From assembly GCA_046728175.1 (NCBI GenBank), contig JBKPEA010000047.1:1-12612 (forward strand): a DNA stretch of 12,612 nucleotides. Direction: 5' to 3'. Shown piece after piece: positions 1 to 7,179 of the stretch. Positions within the stretch are counted from its first letter, which is position 1. Every line of letters starts with the position of its first letter. This DNA is from JAFAHS01 sp046728175 (GTDB taxonomy: Bacteria; Desulfobacterota; Binatia; Binatales; Binataceae). A program made the position numbers and the translations under genes. The notes under the pieces were generated by a model. It worked only from the letters and a program-made list of their open reading frames with translations, was not told the origin of the DNA and did no database searches.

Positions 1-906
1 AACGGTACGCGCAGGCTCAGAATAACCGCGTGGTTGTAGGCGCGATTTTTTGTGACCGCGAACTGGTAGCCAGCACCAAAGGTGAGGCCCAGGCGTCCGT
101 GGATCGGAAACCGTCCCAGCAGCAGCGCCGGGGTCAGAAACAGCTGATTTTGGCCGGTGCGCGTTCCCTTGGCAAACCACGTGTAATTAGTTTCCACCTC
201 CGGCCAAAAGTATTTGAAGATGTGATATTGAAACGCGGTATTCCAGACCATTGGCCACCCGAGCCGATCCTCGCCACCGCTGGGAAAGGTGATTCCAAGG
301 GTGGATTGAACGTCGAAGGCGCCAAATCCCTTGCCCGCCGCGATGGTGGGGGTAAACAACCCGTGCCCCGCGCTGTTGCCGTCATCGCCGGTCGGGGCGC
401 TGAAGCCCATAAACGCGGTCACGATGTAGTCGCCGTTTTCCTCGTTTGCCGACAGCAACCGATACTTGATCAGAAAGGTCTGGTCGGCCCACCCGTCGGT
501 AGGCACCTTTTTTTTTGGTTGGCAGTTGAATGCTGCCGTTGTGGGCGATCCAGGCGGGAACTCCAAGGATCACCTCGGTATTCTGAAACGGAATGAGTTC
601 CAGTCCCTTGCTGCCGCCGAAATTGTCGGTCGCCCGTCCATTCTGATTGGCCTGCCAGAACTGATCGTAGCGATATTCCTGTTCCAGGCGTGGCGTGACG
701 GTTACCAGCGGCGTCACCCAGTGCGGCTGCTCCGACTGGATGCGCGTCGCGCGCGCCTGCCAGTCGTCTATAAACTGCAAGATCATGTCCCCCAGGCCGC
801 CCCCCGAAGTGCCCTGCGCCCGCGCTACGGCCGGCACCAGTGTCACCAGGACCAGCGCGCTCATTGCCACCAGATTGAATCCGGAACGGCGAAGGAGAAT
901 TCTCAT
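1..906 (-). CDS. Exported, probable outer-membrane beta-barrel protein; frame broken at an A9 run, 3' end just off the window
   Basis: The start at 906 opens a clear Sec signal peptide: basic MRILLRR, a hydrophobic core at about residues 9-27, and an ARA cleavage site before Gln31. The mature part is rich in aromatic and polar alternating stretches, as in outer-membrane transporter-like barrels (the MetA-pathway or transporter-like type). The initiating frame stops at 382-384 after 174 codons. Its coding character is lost after codon 133, where nine A (516-508 on the minus strand) encode three lysines. Removing one A restores a frame with no stop for about 168 codons to the window edge. That frame holds barrel-like segments such as GFGAFDVQSTLGITFPSGG and LGLTFGAGYQFAV. 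It ends ILSLRVP plus TT, so the next codon would be Phe or Leu, and a terminal Phe is typical of outer-membrane proteins. Total length would be about 300 residues. Function is unknown. The break may be a homopolymer read error, a real mutation, or a slippage site. Confidence 0.7.
508..516 (-). other. A9 homopolymer at the frameshift point
   Basis: Nine consecutive T on the plus strand read as AAA AAA AAA (Lys131-133) in the exported protein. Downstream, the coding frame is displaced so that loss of one A, or gain of two, joins both halves into one protein. Runs of this length are established sites of transcriptional slippage; Thermus dnaX uses an A9 run. They are also common sites of sequencing or assembly error. 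The sequence alone does not separate these options. Confidence 0.75.
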
Positions 907-918
907 GGCGAGAGTCTT

Positions 919-936
919 ATGCCATTATGATGGCAT
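919..936. promoter_or_regulatory. Perfect inverted repeat between divergent genes, candidate operator
   Basis: ATGCCAT (919-925) and ATGGCAT (930-936) form a perfect 7-bp inverted repeat with a 4-bp spacer (TATG). It lies in the short gap between the exported-protein start (906, minus) and the regulator start (951, plus). The repeat overlaps possible -10 elements in both directions: TATGAT at 926-931 (plus) and CATAAT at 929-924 (minus). The placement suits autoregulation and control of the divergent gene by the HTH protein encoded next to it. That binding is inferred, not shown. Confidence 0.45.
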
Positions 937-950
937 TGCTGACAAGTATT

Positions 951-2060
951 ATGGCTGACCTCGGAAACCGGGTTCGGACCGCACGGACCGCGCGCCAGAT
1001 AAGCCAGACCGAGCTTGCGCGCCGCGCAGCAATCTCGCGGCAGGCCCTGAGCGCGATCGAGTCGGGCCTTTATCAGCCGAGTGTCAGCGTCGCCCTCAAG
1101 CTCGCACGCGAATTGGGCGACACGGTGGAAAGTTTGTTTGCCGAATTACCCTTCGAGCACCTCGATGCGGTAGTGGCACCGGGTGCGGAAAGCGCGACGG
1201 GAACCCGGGTAGCGCTCGGCCGGGTCAGGGGACGCGTGGTCGCGGTTCCATACTTCGCCGCGCCGCGAGCGCTGGCGCCGGCCGCCGGAACCATCGAGCG
1301 GACCCGTGGAAGCCGGGCCGCGGTGGAGAGCCTTCGCTCAGGGGCGGAAATCAACTCCATGCTGCTGGTCGCGGGCTGCGACCCCGCGGTCTCGATTCTG
1401 GCAGACTGGATCGCGCGCCATCACGCTCCGGTCATCGTGGCAGCGTTCGGACGGGGCAGCAGGCAGGCGCTCGACGCGCTCGGCGCCGGTCGGGTCCATG
1501 TTGCCGGCGCGCATCTGCGCCATCGTAAAACCGGGGAGTACAATCTCGATGCGGCTCGGCGCGCGCTCGGCCGTCAGCGCACGGTACTGGTCAGTTTCGG
1601 GCGCTGGGAACTGGGGCTTGCAACCGCTCCTCGTAACCCGCACGGGATTCGTGGCTTCGCCGACCTGGGACGCCGCGGCCTCAAGATCGTCAACCGCGAG
1701 CGAGGGTCTGGCGCGCGCAGCGCGCTGGACGAGGCGATTCACGATTTGAGTCTCGACGCGAAAGTGATAGCGGGCTATGAAGTCGAAGTTCCGGGTCACC
1801 TCGAGGTCGCCGAGGCAATCGCCGCCGGCCGCGCCGACGCGGGTGTGACGCTGAGGGTCGCCGCGCAGGCCTATGGGCTGGGATTCGTGCCGCTTCGCGA
1901 AGAGCGCTACGATCTCGCAATTCCTGAACGCGAGATGTCATCGACCCCGCTGCGCGCGATGATGGAATCGCTCACCTCCGCCAGGTTCGCCCGCGAAGTG
2001 GCGACGCTGTGCGGCTACGACACTTCATCGATGGGCAAAGTAGTCGCCCAACTCTCCTGA
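951..2060 (+). CDS. XRE-type HTH transcriptional regulator with PBP-like (PF12727-type) ligand-binding domain
   Basis: This is a 369-residue one-component regulator. Residues 5-65 form an XRE/Cro-type helix-turn-helix (ISQTELARRAAISRQALSAIE). From about residue 137 to 325 there is a periplasmic-binding-protein-like domain of the kind joined to HTH or molybdopterin-biosynthesis domains. Visible landmarks are GCDPA (143-147), HVAGAHL (183-189), TGEYN (194-198), RNPHGIRGFADL (228-239), NRERGSG (248-254), GYEVE (275-279) and ERYDLAIP (318-325). Relatives are often linked to molybdate or tungstate sensing, but no mod or moa genes are visible here, so the ligand is unknown. I chose ATG 951 because the HTH then begins at once. 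In-frame ATGs at 927 and 930 fall inside the inverted repeat and would add eight or seven unconserved residues. No good Shine-Dalgarno sequence supports either choice. It is divergent from the exported protein, its likely target. Confidence 0.85.
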   Translation: MADLGNRVRTARTARQISQTELARRAAISRQALSAIESGLYQPSVSVALKLARELGDTVESLFAELPFEHLDAVVAPGAESATGTRVALGRVRGRVVAVPYFAAPRALAPAAGTIERTRGSRAAVESLRSGAEINSMLLVAGCDPAVSILADWIARHHAPVIVAAFGRGSRQALDALGAGRVHVAGAHLRHRKTGEYNLDAARRALGRQRTVLVSFGRWELGLATAPRNPHGIRGFADLGRRGLKIVNRERGSGARSALDEAIHDLSLDAKVIAGYEVEVPGHLEVAEAIAAGRADAGVTLRVAAQAYGLGFVPLREERYDLAIPEREMSSTPLRAMMESLTSARFAREVATLCGYDTSSMGKVVAQLS

Positions 2061-2070
2061 AACGCGCATT

Positions 2071-2097
2071 CGGCGGAAGGTCGCGCGGCTGCCGTTT
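2071..2097 (+). terminator. Weak terminator-like hairpin after the regulator
   Basis: Eleven bases after the regulator stop, CGGCGG (2071-2076) pairs with CTGCCG (2089-2094) through one G-U pair, with a 12-nt loop. Only three T follow. The position is right but the U-tract is poor, so this is a tentative call. Confidence 0.25.
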
Positions 2098-2154
2098 GTG
2101 GCGCGTTCACTTAGATCATCCGCCGCCATCCGCTGCTTTCTCCAAAGTCGCGCT

Positions 2155-2200
2155 CAGGGGGCAGGCGCGGGCCTGGTGGCCGTAGGGATTCCTGCCCCTG
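2155..2200. repeat. Inverted repeat between convergent genes
   Basis: CAGGGGGCAGG (2155-2165) is the reverse complement of CCTGCCCCTG (2191-2200) apart from one bulged G. The loop contains a smaller hairpin, GGCC-TGGT-GGCC (2170-2181). It lies between the convergent regulator and GNAT genes, so it could act as a bidirectional transcript-end structure. No T-tract accompanies it. A further GGGCAGG copy lies at 2246-2252. The remainder of 2061-2317 shows no gene. Confidence 0.4.
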
Positions 2201-2317
2201 ACGCCATGGGCTCCGCGGTGTGAGTCGTAATGAGGGAATTCTAGAGGGCAGGATCGAGTTACTTTCTCCGGACCGGCTCGACAAGTTTGGCATCAAATTG
2301 TCGCGGTCGCTGACCGC

Positions 2318-3022
2318 TCACGCTATCGAAAAATCCACCGCCACCATCGTCAACCCCAGACGCTCCGCGACCCGCTGCGAGACGATGTTGTCCCATGACG
2401 TACTGTAGAAGGGCGTCGCCCCTAGCGCCCGCACCGCACGTCCCCATCCGGCCGCCACGTTCACCGCGTGGCCTCGATGGCGATACTCCGGCCGCGTTTC
2501 CACCCCCGCGCAGTGAACCGCAGTCGAAATACGCACGCTGGCGCAAACCGCAACCGCATGCCCATCCTCGACCATCGCCATAAAGGGTCTGCGGTGCGGT
2601 ACATCCGGGATCCAGTCTTCGAGCCCGCCACGCAGCAGAAATGCGTTGTGCTCGCCGATCACGATCGGTGCCGCGCTTCCCACAACGTTTTGCGTGAAGA
2701 TATAAGCGGGCCCCGCCGAGACAGCCGCAAGCGGTGCGTGCGAAGAAAGCAGCGTGCGATAACGATGATGATAAGCGGGCAGCTTCCCCAATTCCTGGCC
2801 TCTGGGTTCCAGACTGCATAGCTCCTCGACCGTGTGCGCCAGGTTATCTGGAACGTCCGCACGAAACCGGCAGATGACGTCGTCAGGGGTCCTCATCAGA
2901 GTAAACCGCGCCGGTGTACCTCCGTCCCACTGATTGATCTCCACGATGCGCCCACGAATGTCATGCCGGTGGAGCGTGGCGACGCGACTATTCGCCAGGT
3001 CGAGCGGAATTCTTGTGATCAT
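2318..3022 (-). CDS. GNAT-family N-acetyltransferase
   Basis: This is a 234-residue protein. The C-terminal 90 residues carry a GNAT acetyl-CoA fold. Residues 172-193 form motif A (AGVETRPEYRHRGHAVNVAA), with the acetyl-CoA pyrophosphate-binding R-x-x-G-x-A pattern as RHRGHA. Residues 204-224 (PFYSTSWDNIVSQRVAERLGL) match motif B, where an Asn-rich turn precedes the final helix and a 'RLG' ending. The N-terminal 140 residues are not recognisable to me and probably form a substrate-side or degenerate acetyltransferase half. The substrate cannot be read from sequence. The gene stands alone, convergent with the regulator and divergent from lysC. Its ATG lacks a clear Shine-Dalgarno, so the start is moderately certain. 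Confidence 0.75.
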   Translation of the reverse strand: MITRIPLDLANSRVATLHRHDIRGRIVEINQWDGGTPARFTLMRTPDDVICRFRADVPDNLAHTVEELCSLEPRGQELGKLPAYHHRYRTLLSSHAPLAAVSAGPAYIFTQNVVGSAAPIVIGEHNAFLLRGGLEDWIPDVPHRRPFMAMVEDGHAVAVCASVRISTAVHCAGVETRPEYRHRGHAVNVAAGWGRAVRALGATPFYSTSWDNIVSQRVAERLGLTMVAVDFSIA

Positions 3023-3252
3023 GTCGTCAGTGGCCGATCAGAAGACTTGAGCCGAGGGACCTTCGAGGCAATTTGCTGCTTCACGCTTGCGGTGCCCTTG
3101 GCATCCGCGAAACCTGGGCGAATTCCATTCCGGGCCGAGCAATCCCCTCTTCGTCAGCCGCAACCCGGGGAAGTCAGGAAGAGGACTCGCTTTCCCGCTG
3201 GCCCGCGTTTCACCGATAGTTCAACTCAGTGAGCGGAGTCCCACAAGGGTCT

Positions 3253-3291
3253 GGTTTACCTCCTGAAATCTGCTCATAATCGAGGTTTACC
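3253..3291 (+). promoter_or_regulatory. Candidate lysC promoter with direct repeat GGTTTACC
   Basis: GGTTTACC occurs at 3253-3260 and again at 3284-3291, 31 bp apart, close to three helical turns. Between them CATAAT (3275-3280) matches a sigma-70 -10 box at five of six positions. A -35 match is poor: TTTACC at 3255-3260, with a short 14-bp spacer. The repeats could be regulator half-sites flanking the promoter. The assignment rests on pattern and position only. Confidence 0.35.
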
Positions 3292-3305
3292 CCGGCGCTT
3301 TGGGG
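3290..3305 (+). promoter_or_regulatory. Small hairpin in the lysC leader
   Basis: CCCC (3290-3293) can pair with GGGG (3302-3305) across an 8-nt loop, just upstream of lysC. It would sequester the only G-rich stretch before the start codon. Its small size makes a regulatory role speculative. Confidence 0.2.
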
Positions 3306-3325
3306 CAAATGACCAATTCTTCTCC

Positions 3326-4567
3326 ATGGCCCTGATTGTTCAAAAGTACGGCGGCACCTCGGTCGGCTCGACCGAACGCATCCGCACGGTCGCCGAGCGC
3401 ATTGCGCACGCCCGCCTGCTCGGCAATCGAATGGTCGTGGTGGTGTCGGCGATGGCGGGTGAGACCAATCGTCTCTTCAAGCTGGCATCCGAATTGTGCG
3501 CGGCTCCCAGTCCCCGCGAAACCGACGTGCTGGTCGCGACCGGCGAGCAAGTCTCCGCGGCGCTCCTTACAATTCGACTGCATGCCCTTCAGGTCCCTGC
3601 GATTTCTTTTCTTGCCGATCAATTGCGCATCGCGACCGATTCCAATCACGGCCGCGCGCGCATCAAATCAATCGACCCATCCCGGGTGGTCAAAGAATTG
3701 GACGCCGACAGGATTGTCGTGGTCGCTGGGTATCAGGGAGTCGATCCGCTGGGAGATATTACTACGCTTGGCCGCGGCGCCTCGGATCTGACCGCAGTCG
3801 CGCTGGCCGCGGCTTTGAAGGCCGACGCCTGCGAGATCTACACTGACGTTGACGGCGTGTACACCGCTGATCCCAATATCTGCCCTCAGGCGAGAAAGCT
3901 CTCACGAATCTCCTACGACGAGATGCTCGAAATGGCCGGCCTCGGCGCCAAAGTGCTCCAGCTCCGCTCGGTCGAGCTGGCGCGCCGCTATGGGGTGCCG
4001 CTACTGGTCCGGTCCAGCTTTAATGAGTCGGCGGGTACGTGGGTGGGACAAGAGGACCCATCGATGGAAAATCTGCTCGTTTCCGGAGTAACGCTCGATC
4101 AGAATCAAAGCAAAGTCACCGTTACCGGCGTCGAAGATCGCCCTGGCCTCGCGGCCAGGATCTTCGGTCCTATCGCCGCGGCCGACATCGTGGTTGATAT
4201 GATCATTCAGAACGCCAGCGCCGATGGCCGCACCGACATGACCTTCACCGTCAACCGCGACGATCTGGCGCGCACCCTGGAGTTGGTGCAGCGCGTCAGT
4301 GCCGAGATCGGCGCGACCGGCGTTCGCCACGACGACCAGGTTGCGAAAGTGTCGATCGTGGGCGTAGGGATGCGAACCCATGCCGGCGTCGCAGCCCGGA
4401 TGTTCGAAGTGCTCGCCAGTGAGCGAATCAACATCGAGATGATTGCCACTTCGGAAATCAAGGTTTCGGTCGTGGTCGGTTCGAAATACGGAGAGCTGGC
4501 GATGCGCTCGCTCCACGACGCGTTCGTGGACAGTGCCGACTTCCAGTTGCCCGCGGAGAGGGTCTAG
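3326..4567 (+). CDS. lysC: Aspartate kinase
   Basis: Aspartate kinase phosphorylates aspartate with ATP to 4-phosphoaspartate, the first step toward lysine, threonine and methionine. The 413-residue length is normal for a monofunctional class enzyme. KYGGTSVG (7-14) supplies the nucleotide-binding lysine. SAMAGETNRL (41-50) and TLGRGASDLTAVALA (147-161) are catalytic-core motifs, and DVDGVYTADP (174-183) and SFNESAGTWV (231-240) are also conserved. Two ACT domains follow, at about 262-335 (VTGVEDRPGLAARIF, QNASADGRTDMTFTV) and 340-405 (VSIVGVGMRTHAGVAARMF), so feedback inhibition by lysine and/or threonine is expected. The usual GRGGSD is GRGASD here, a mild change. The start is fixed by MALIVQKYGGTS, although no Shine-Dalgarno precedes it. 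cimA begins 4 bp after its stop, indicating an operon. Confidence 0.96.
   Translation: MALIVQKYGGTSVGSTERIRTVAERIAHARLLGNRMVVVVSAMAGETNRLFKLASELCAAPSPRETDVLVATGEQVSAALLTIRLHALQVPAISFLADQLRIATDSNHGRARIKSIDPSRVVKELDADRIVVVAGYQGVDPLGDITTLGRGASDLTAVALAAALKADACEIYTDVDGVYTADPNICPQARKLSRISYDEMLEMAGLGAKVLQLRSVELARRYGVPLLVRSSFNESAGTWVGQEDPSMENLLVSGVTLDQNQSKVTVTGVEDRPGLAARIFGPIAAADIVVDMIIQNASADGRTDMTFTVNRDDLARTLELVQRVSAEIGATGVRHDDQVAKVSIVGVGMRTHAGVAARMFEVLASERINIEMIATSEIKVSVVVGSKYGELAMRSLHDAFVDSADFQLPAERV
4555..4561 (+). promoter_or_regulatory. Ribosome binding site of cimA inside the lysC end
   Basis: GGAGAGG lies in the last lysC codons, 10 bp before ATG 4572. It supports that start over longer upstream in-frame options that run back to 4443 inside lysC, and it implies translational coupling. 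Confidence 0.6.
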
Positions 4568-4571
4568 CCTC

Positions 4572-6248
4572 ATGTCGGTCACCAAACACATTCAGGTCTA
4601 TGATACGACTCTGCGCGACGGCTGTCAGTCCGAGGATGTCTCCCTCACGACCGCCGACAAGGTCGAGGTCGCGCGCCGCCTCAATGATCTCGGCTTTGAC
4701 TACATCGAGGGTGGCTGGCCGGGTTCCAACGAACGGGATGCCGCCTTCTTTCGCGAGGTCCGCAAGGCGCGCCTACGCCACTCGAAAATCGCCGCCTTCG
4801 GTTCGACCCGCCGCGCCAACGTGCGCGCCGCCCAGGACCGCAACCTGCAATTGCTGCTGCGCGCCGAAACTCCGGTTGCGACCGTGGTGGGCAAGACCTG
4901 GGACCTGCATGTGCGCGAGGCGCTCAGAATCTCGGCCGATTCCAACCTCGAAATTCTGAACGATACTATCAGGTTCTTAAAGAAACGCGTCACCGAAGTC
5001 ATCTTCGATGCCGAGCACTTCTTCGATGGCTATTTCTCCAAGCCCGAGTTTGCACTGGCCTGCCTCAAAGCGGTCGACGCAGCCGGCGCAGACCTGATCT
5101 GTCTGTGCGACACCAACGGCGGCCGCCTGCCGCACGAGATCGACGCCGCGGTTAAAGCCGCTCGTGCCGCGGTAAGCTGTCCAATCGGCATTCACTGCCA
5201 CAACGATTCCGAGGTCGCCGTTGCCAACACTATAGCGGCGGTCGAGGCGGGCGCGGTTCAGGTGCAGGGCACCATCAACGGCTTCGGCGAACGCTGCGGC
5301 AACGCGAACCTGATTTCCATCATCGCGAACTTGCAGCTCAAACTCGGCTACCAGTGCGTCCCGCCCGCCAAGCTCAAGCAGCTTCGCGAGGTATCGACCC
5401 TGGTTTACGAACTGGCCAACGTGACGCCGTTCCAGCGTCAGCCATATGTCGGCCGCAGCGCATTCGCGCACAAGGCAGGGCTTCACGTCTCGGGGATCCA
5501 GCGCAACGCACACACCTACGAGCACATCGACCCGCTCGCGGTCGGCAACGATCGCAGGGTCCTGCTCTCGGAACTGGCGGGCCGCGCCAACATAGTCTAC
5601 AAGGCGCGCGAATTCGGAATCGACATCAGCCCCGACAACGAAAAGATCGCGGTGCTACTCGATGAACTCAAGCGCCTTGAGGGCGAGGGCTACGTCTACG
5701 ACGGTGCCGATTCGTCGTTTGAATTGCTGATGCTGCGTACCCTGGGACTTGCCCGCGAACACTTCAACTTTGTGAGCTTCCGCGTGTTCGACGACAAATG
5801 GCACGAAGACCACGCCCCGTTCAGCGAAGCCGTGGTGGTCATCGAAGGGCCCGACGGCGCGCGCACGCGCACTTCCGCCATCGGCAATGGCCCCGTCAAT
5901 GCGCTGGACTCGGCACTGCGCACCGCGCTGATCCCGTACTACCCCAATCTCGAAACCATGCGCCTGGCCGACTACAAAGTGCGTGTCCTAAGCACCGGCG
6001 CAGGTACCGGTGCGCGGGTGCGCGTGTTGATCGAATCGACCGACGGCAAGCGTCGATGGGGCACCGTGGGGCTGTCGAGCAATGTGGTCGATGCCAGCTG
6101 GCAGGCCCTGGTTGACTCGATTGAGTACAAGCTCCACAAAGATAACGTGAAGCCGCGCAGCAACGTCGCCTCCCGACACAACGGCGCGAAACCTCGCTCG
6201 GAGCGCGTATCCGGCACGTCGCACGAGGCCCGCAACGGCCGGGCGTGA
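4572..6248 (+). CDS. cimA: Citramalate synthase
   Basis: CimA condenses pyruvate with acetyl-CoA to (R)-citramalate, the first step of a threonine-independent route to 2-oxobutyrate and isoleucine. The 558-residue protein has a DRE-TIM metallolyase barrel. Its landmarks are YDTTLRDGCQSEDVSL (10-25) with catalytic Arg15 and metal ligand Asp16, EGGWPGSNERD (46-56), which is typical of citramalate rather than isopropylmalate synthases, metal-binding HCHND (208-212), and GTINGFGERCGNANL (233-247). After the linker, residues 410-520 form the LeuA-type allosteric dimer domain, so isoleucine feedback is likely. The last 35 or so residues are basic and polar, probably disordered, and longer than usual. 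The lysC-cimA order is also known in Geobacter-type genomes. cysE follows after 28 bp. Confidence 0.93.
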   Translation: MSVTKHIQVYDTTLRDGCQSEDVSLTTADKVEVARRLNDLGFDYIEGGWPGSNERDAAFFREVRKARLRHSKIAAFGSTRRANVRAAQDRNLQLLLRAETPVATVVGKTWDLHVREALRISADSNLEILNDTIRFLKKRVTEVIFDAEHFFDGYFSKPEFALACLKAVDAAGADLICLCDTNGGRLPHEIDAAVKAARAAVSCPIGIHCHNDSEVAVANTIAAVEAGAVQVQGTINGFGERCGNANLISIIANLQLKLGYQCVPPAKLKQLREVSTLVYELANVTPFQRQPYVGRSAFAHKAGLHVSGIQRNAHTYEHIDPLAVGNDRRVLLSELAGRANIVYKAREFGIDISPDNEKIAVLLDELKRLEGEGYVYDGADSSFELLMLRTLGLAREHFNFVSFRVFDDKWHEDHAPFSEAVVVIEGPDGARTRTSAIGNGPVNALDSALRTALIPYYPNLETMRLADYKVRVLSTGAGTGARVRVLIESTDGKRRWGTVGLSSNVVDASWQALVDSIEYKLHKDNVKPRSNVASRHNGAKPRSERVSGTSHEARNGRA

Positions 6249-6264
6249 AACTATAGGCGGGCAC

Positions 6265-6270
6265 AGAGGA
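6265..6270 (+). promoter_or_regulatory. Ribosome binding site of cysE
   Basis: AGAGGA ends 6 bp before ATG 6277, a standard spacing, and supports the chosen cysE start within the short gap after cimA. Confidence 0.55.
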
Positions 6271-6276
6271 TCGGGC

Positions 6277-6993
6277 ATGGGTTTTTTCGAGCGCATGCGC
6301 GAGGATATCCAGGCGGTCTTTCACAATGATCCGGCTGCCCGGACCACGCTGGAAGTCATCCTGGCCTATCCAGGGGTCCATGCCATATGGCTGCATCGCG
6401 TCGCGCACTGGTTGTGGAACCACCATCTGAAGCTCATTGCGCGGATGGTGAGCGAAGTATCGCGCTTTGCCACCGGGATCGAGATTCATCCCGGAGCGAC
6501 TATCGGCCGCCGCTTGTTCATCGACCACGGGATGGGAGTGGTGTTGGGCGAAACCACCGAGATCGGTGACGACGTGCTGATCTATCAGGGCGTCACCCTC
6601 GGCGGCACCAGCCTCAAAAAGGAAAAGCGCCATCCCACGATCGAAGACCACGTGATGGTCAGTGCCGGCGCGTCGGTTATCGGCCCGGTGCGAATCGGCC
6701 ACGGCAGCCGCATCGGCGCCGGGGCAGTTGTGGTGTCGTCGGCGCCCCCGTATTCAACCATTGTCGGCATACCCGGGAAGGTCATCGAGGGCGAAAGTGC
6801 GCGCCAGGACGTTGCGGAACTCGAACACGGCCACCTGCCTGACCCGGTCGCTCGCGCGATCAACAATCTGGTCGAAAAGATGAACCGCCTCGGCGTCCGG
6901 ATGGAAGAGATCGAAGAGCGCCAGGACTGCGTTGAAGACAAGGTCAACGAGCATCATCCCCCCGATAGGACCGCCGCGATCGCCAAACGCTAG
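6277..6993 (+). CDS. cysE: Serine O-acetyltransferase
   Basis: The enzyme transfers acetyl from acetyl-CoA to serine, giving O-acetylserine for cysteine synthesis. The 238-residue protein has the short EpsC/NifP-like architecture, which lacks the long N-terminal helical domain of enterobacterial CysE. It opens with MREDIQAVFHNDPAARTTLEVILAYPG split as helices (7-33), then R-HR-AHWLW (41-47). A left-handed beta-helix of hexapeptide repeats covers about 67-170. The conserved IDHGMGVVLGET (82-93), YQGVTLGGT (103-111) and HPTIEDHVMVSAGASVIGP (119-137) carry the catalytic Asp/His and CoA-binding residues. Residues 195-230 form a charged helix likely to be a coiled coil, in place of the C-terminal Ile that other CysE proteins use to bind cysteine synthase. 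It is probably co-transcribed with lysC-cimA. Confidence 0.93.
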   Translation: MGFFERMREDIQAVFHNDPAARTTLEVILAYPGVHAIWLHRVAHWLWNHHLKLIARMVSEVSRFATGIEIHPGATIGRRLFIDHGMGVVLGETTEIGDDVLIYQGVTLGGTSLKKEKRHPTIEDHVMVSAGASVIGPVRIGHGSRIGAGAVVVSSAPPYSTIVGIPGKVIEGESARQDVAELEHGHLPDPVARAINNLVEKMNRLGVRMEEIEERQDCVEDKVNEHHPPDRTAAIAKR

Positions 6994-7037
6994 GCGGAGA
7001 TTTCCCTGTCCTCCAACTGCTCAGCCCACCGCGCCCT

Positions 7038-7064
7038 GCGGGAGCTTGACGTCCCGCGAAGCTC
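7038..7064 (+). other. Two overlapping, mutually exclusive hairpins after cysE
   Basis: GCGGGA (7038-7043) can pair with TCCCGC (7052-7057), and GAGCTT (7042-7047) can pair with AAGCTC (7059-7064). The arms overlap, so only one structure can form at a time. No T-tract follows. This could be a transcript-end structure for the lysC-cimA-cysE operon or chance in GC-rich DNA. Confidence 0.3.
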
Positions 7065-7114
7065 GTAGGTCGTCAGCGAGATAACCTCGCCGCTCTATCT
7101 TTCCGTCTCAAAGG

Positions 7115-7151
7115 GAGCGCGGTGACCGTGCTCGCGTTAACTGCGCGGTGA
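7115..7151. repeat. Hairpin and 9-bp direct repeat upstream of the GST gene
   Basis: GAGCGCGG (7115-7122) and CCGTGCTC (7126-7133) form an 8-bp stem with one G-U pair and a TGA triloop. GCGCGGTGA occurs at 7117-7125 and again at 7143-7151, 26 bp apart. They lie about 90-125 bp before the GST start and may be regulator sites. No other gene is visible between 6994 and 7239. Confidence 0.3.
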
Positions 7152-7179
7152 GTGAGCCTCTATACGGTTGCGGCGTAGG

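Larger units (their letters stand above)
3023..3325. other. 303-bp divergent intergenic region upstream of lysC
   Basis: This stretch separates the GNAT start (minus) from lysC (plus). I see no protein gene in it. I compared both strands by eye with lysine (L-box), SAM and cobalamin riboswitch cores and found no convincing match. The informative part is the last 75 bases, which hold two GGTTTACC repeats, a -10-like element and a small hairpin. Confidence 0.6.

Noticed and set aside
2834..3232. Plus-strand open frame across the GNAT start and the lysC leader
   Set aside because: There is no ribosome site or motif, and most of its first half is antisense to the GNAT gene.
3023..3325. Possible riboswitch upstream of lysC (a GCCACTG-like box on the minus strand and GTCAGGA on the plus strand hint at cobalamin elements)
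   Set aside because: The pieces are on opposite strands and in the wrong order, with no conserved core, and no lysine or SAM aptamer signature was found.
6378..6395. GCCATATGGC palindrome resembling the candidate operator
   Set aside because: It lies within conserved cysE coding sequence and lacks the spacing of the 919-936 repeat.
5896..6702. Long minus-strand open frame (268 codons) opposite cimA and cysE
   Set aside because: It spans the end of one well-supported gene and most of another, and its protein is Arg/Cys/His-rich with no recognisable motif. It is a GC-rich antisense shadow.
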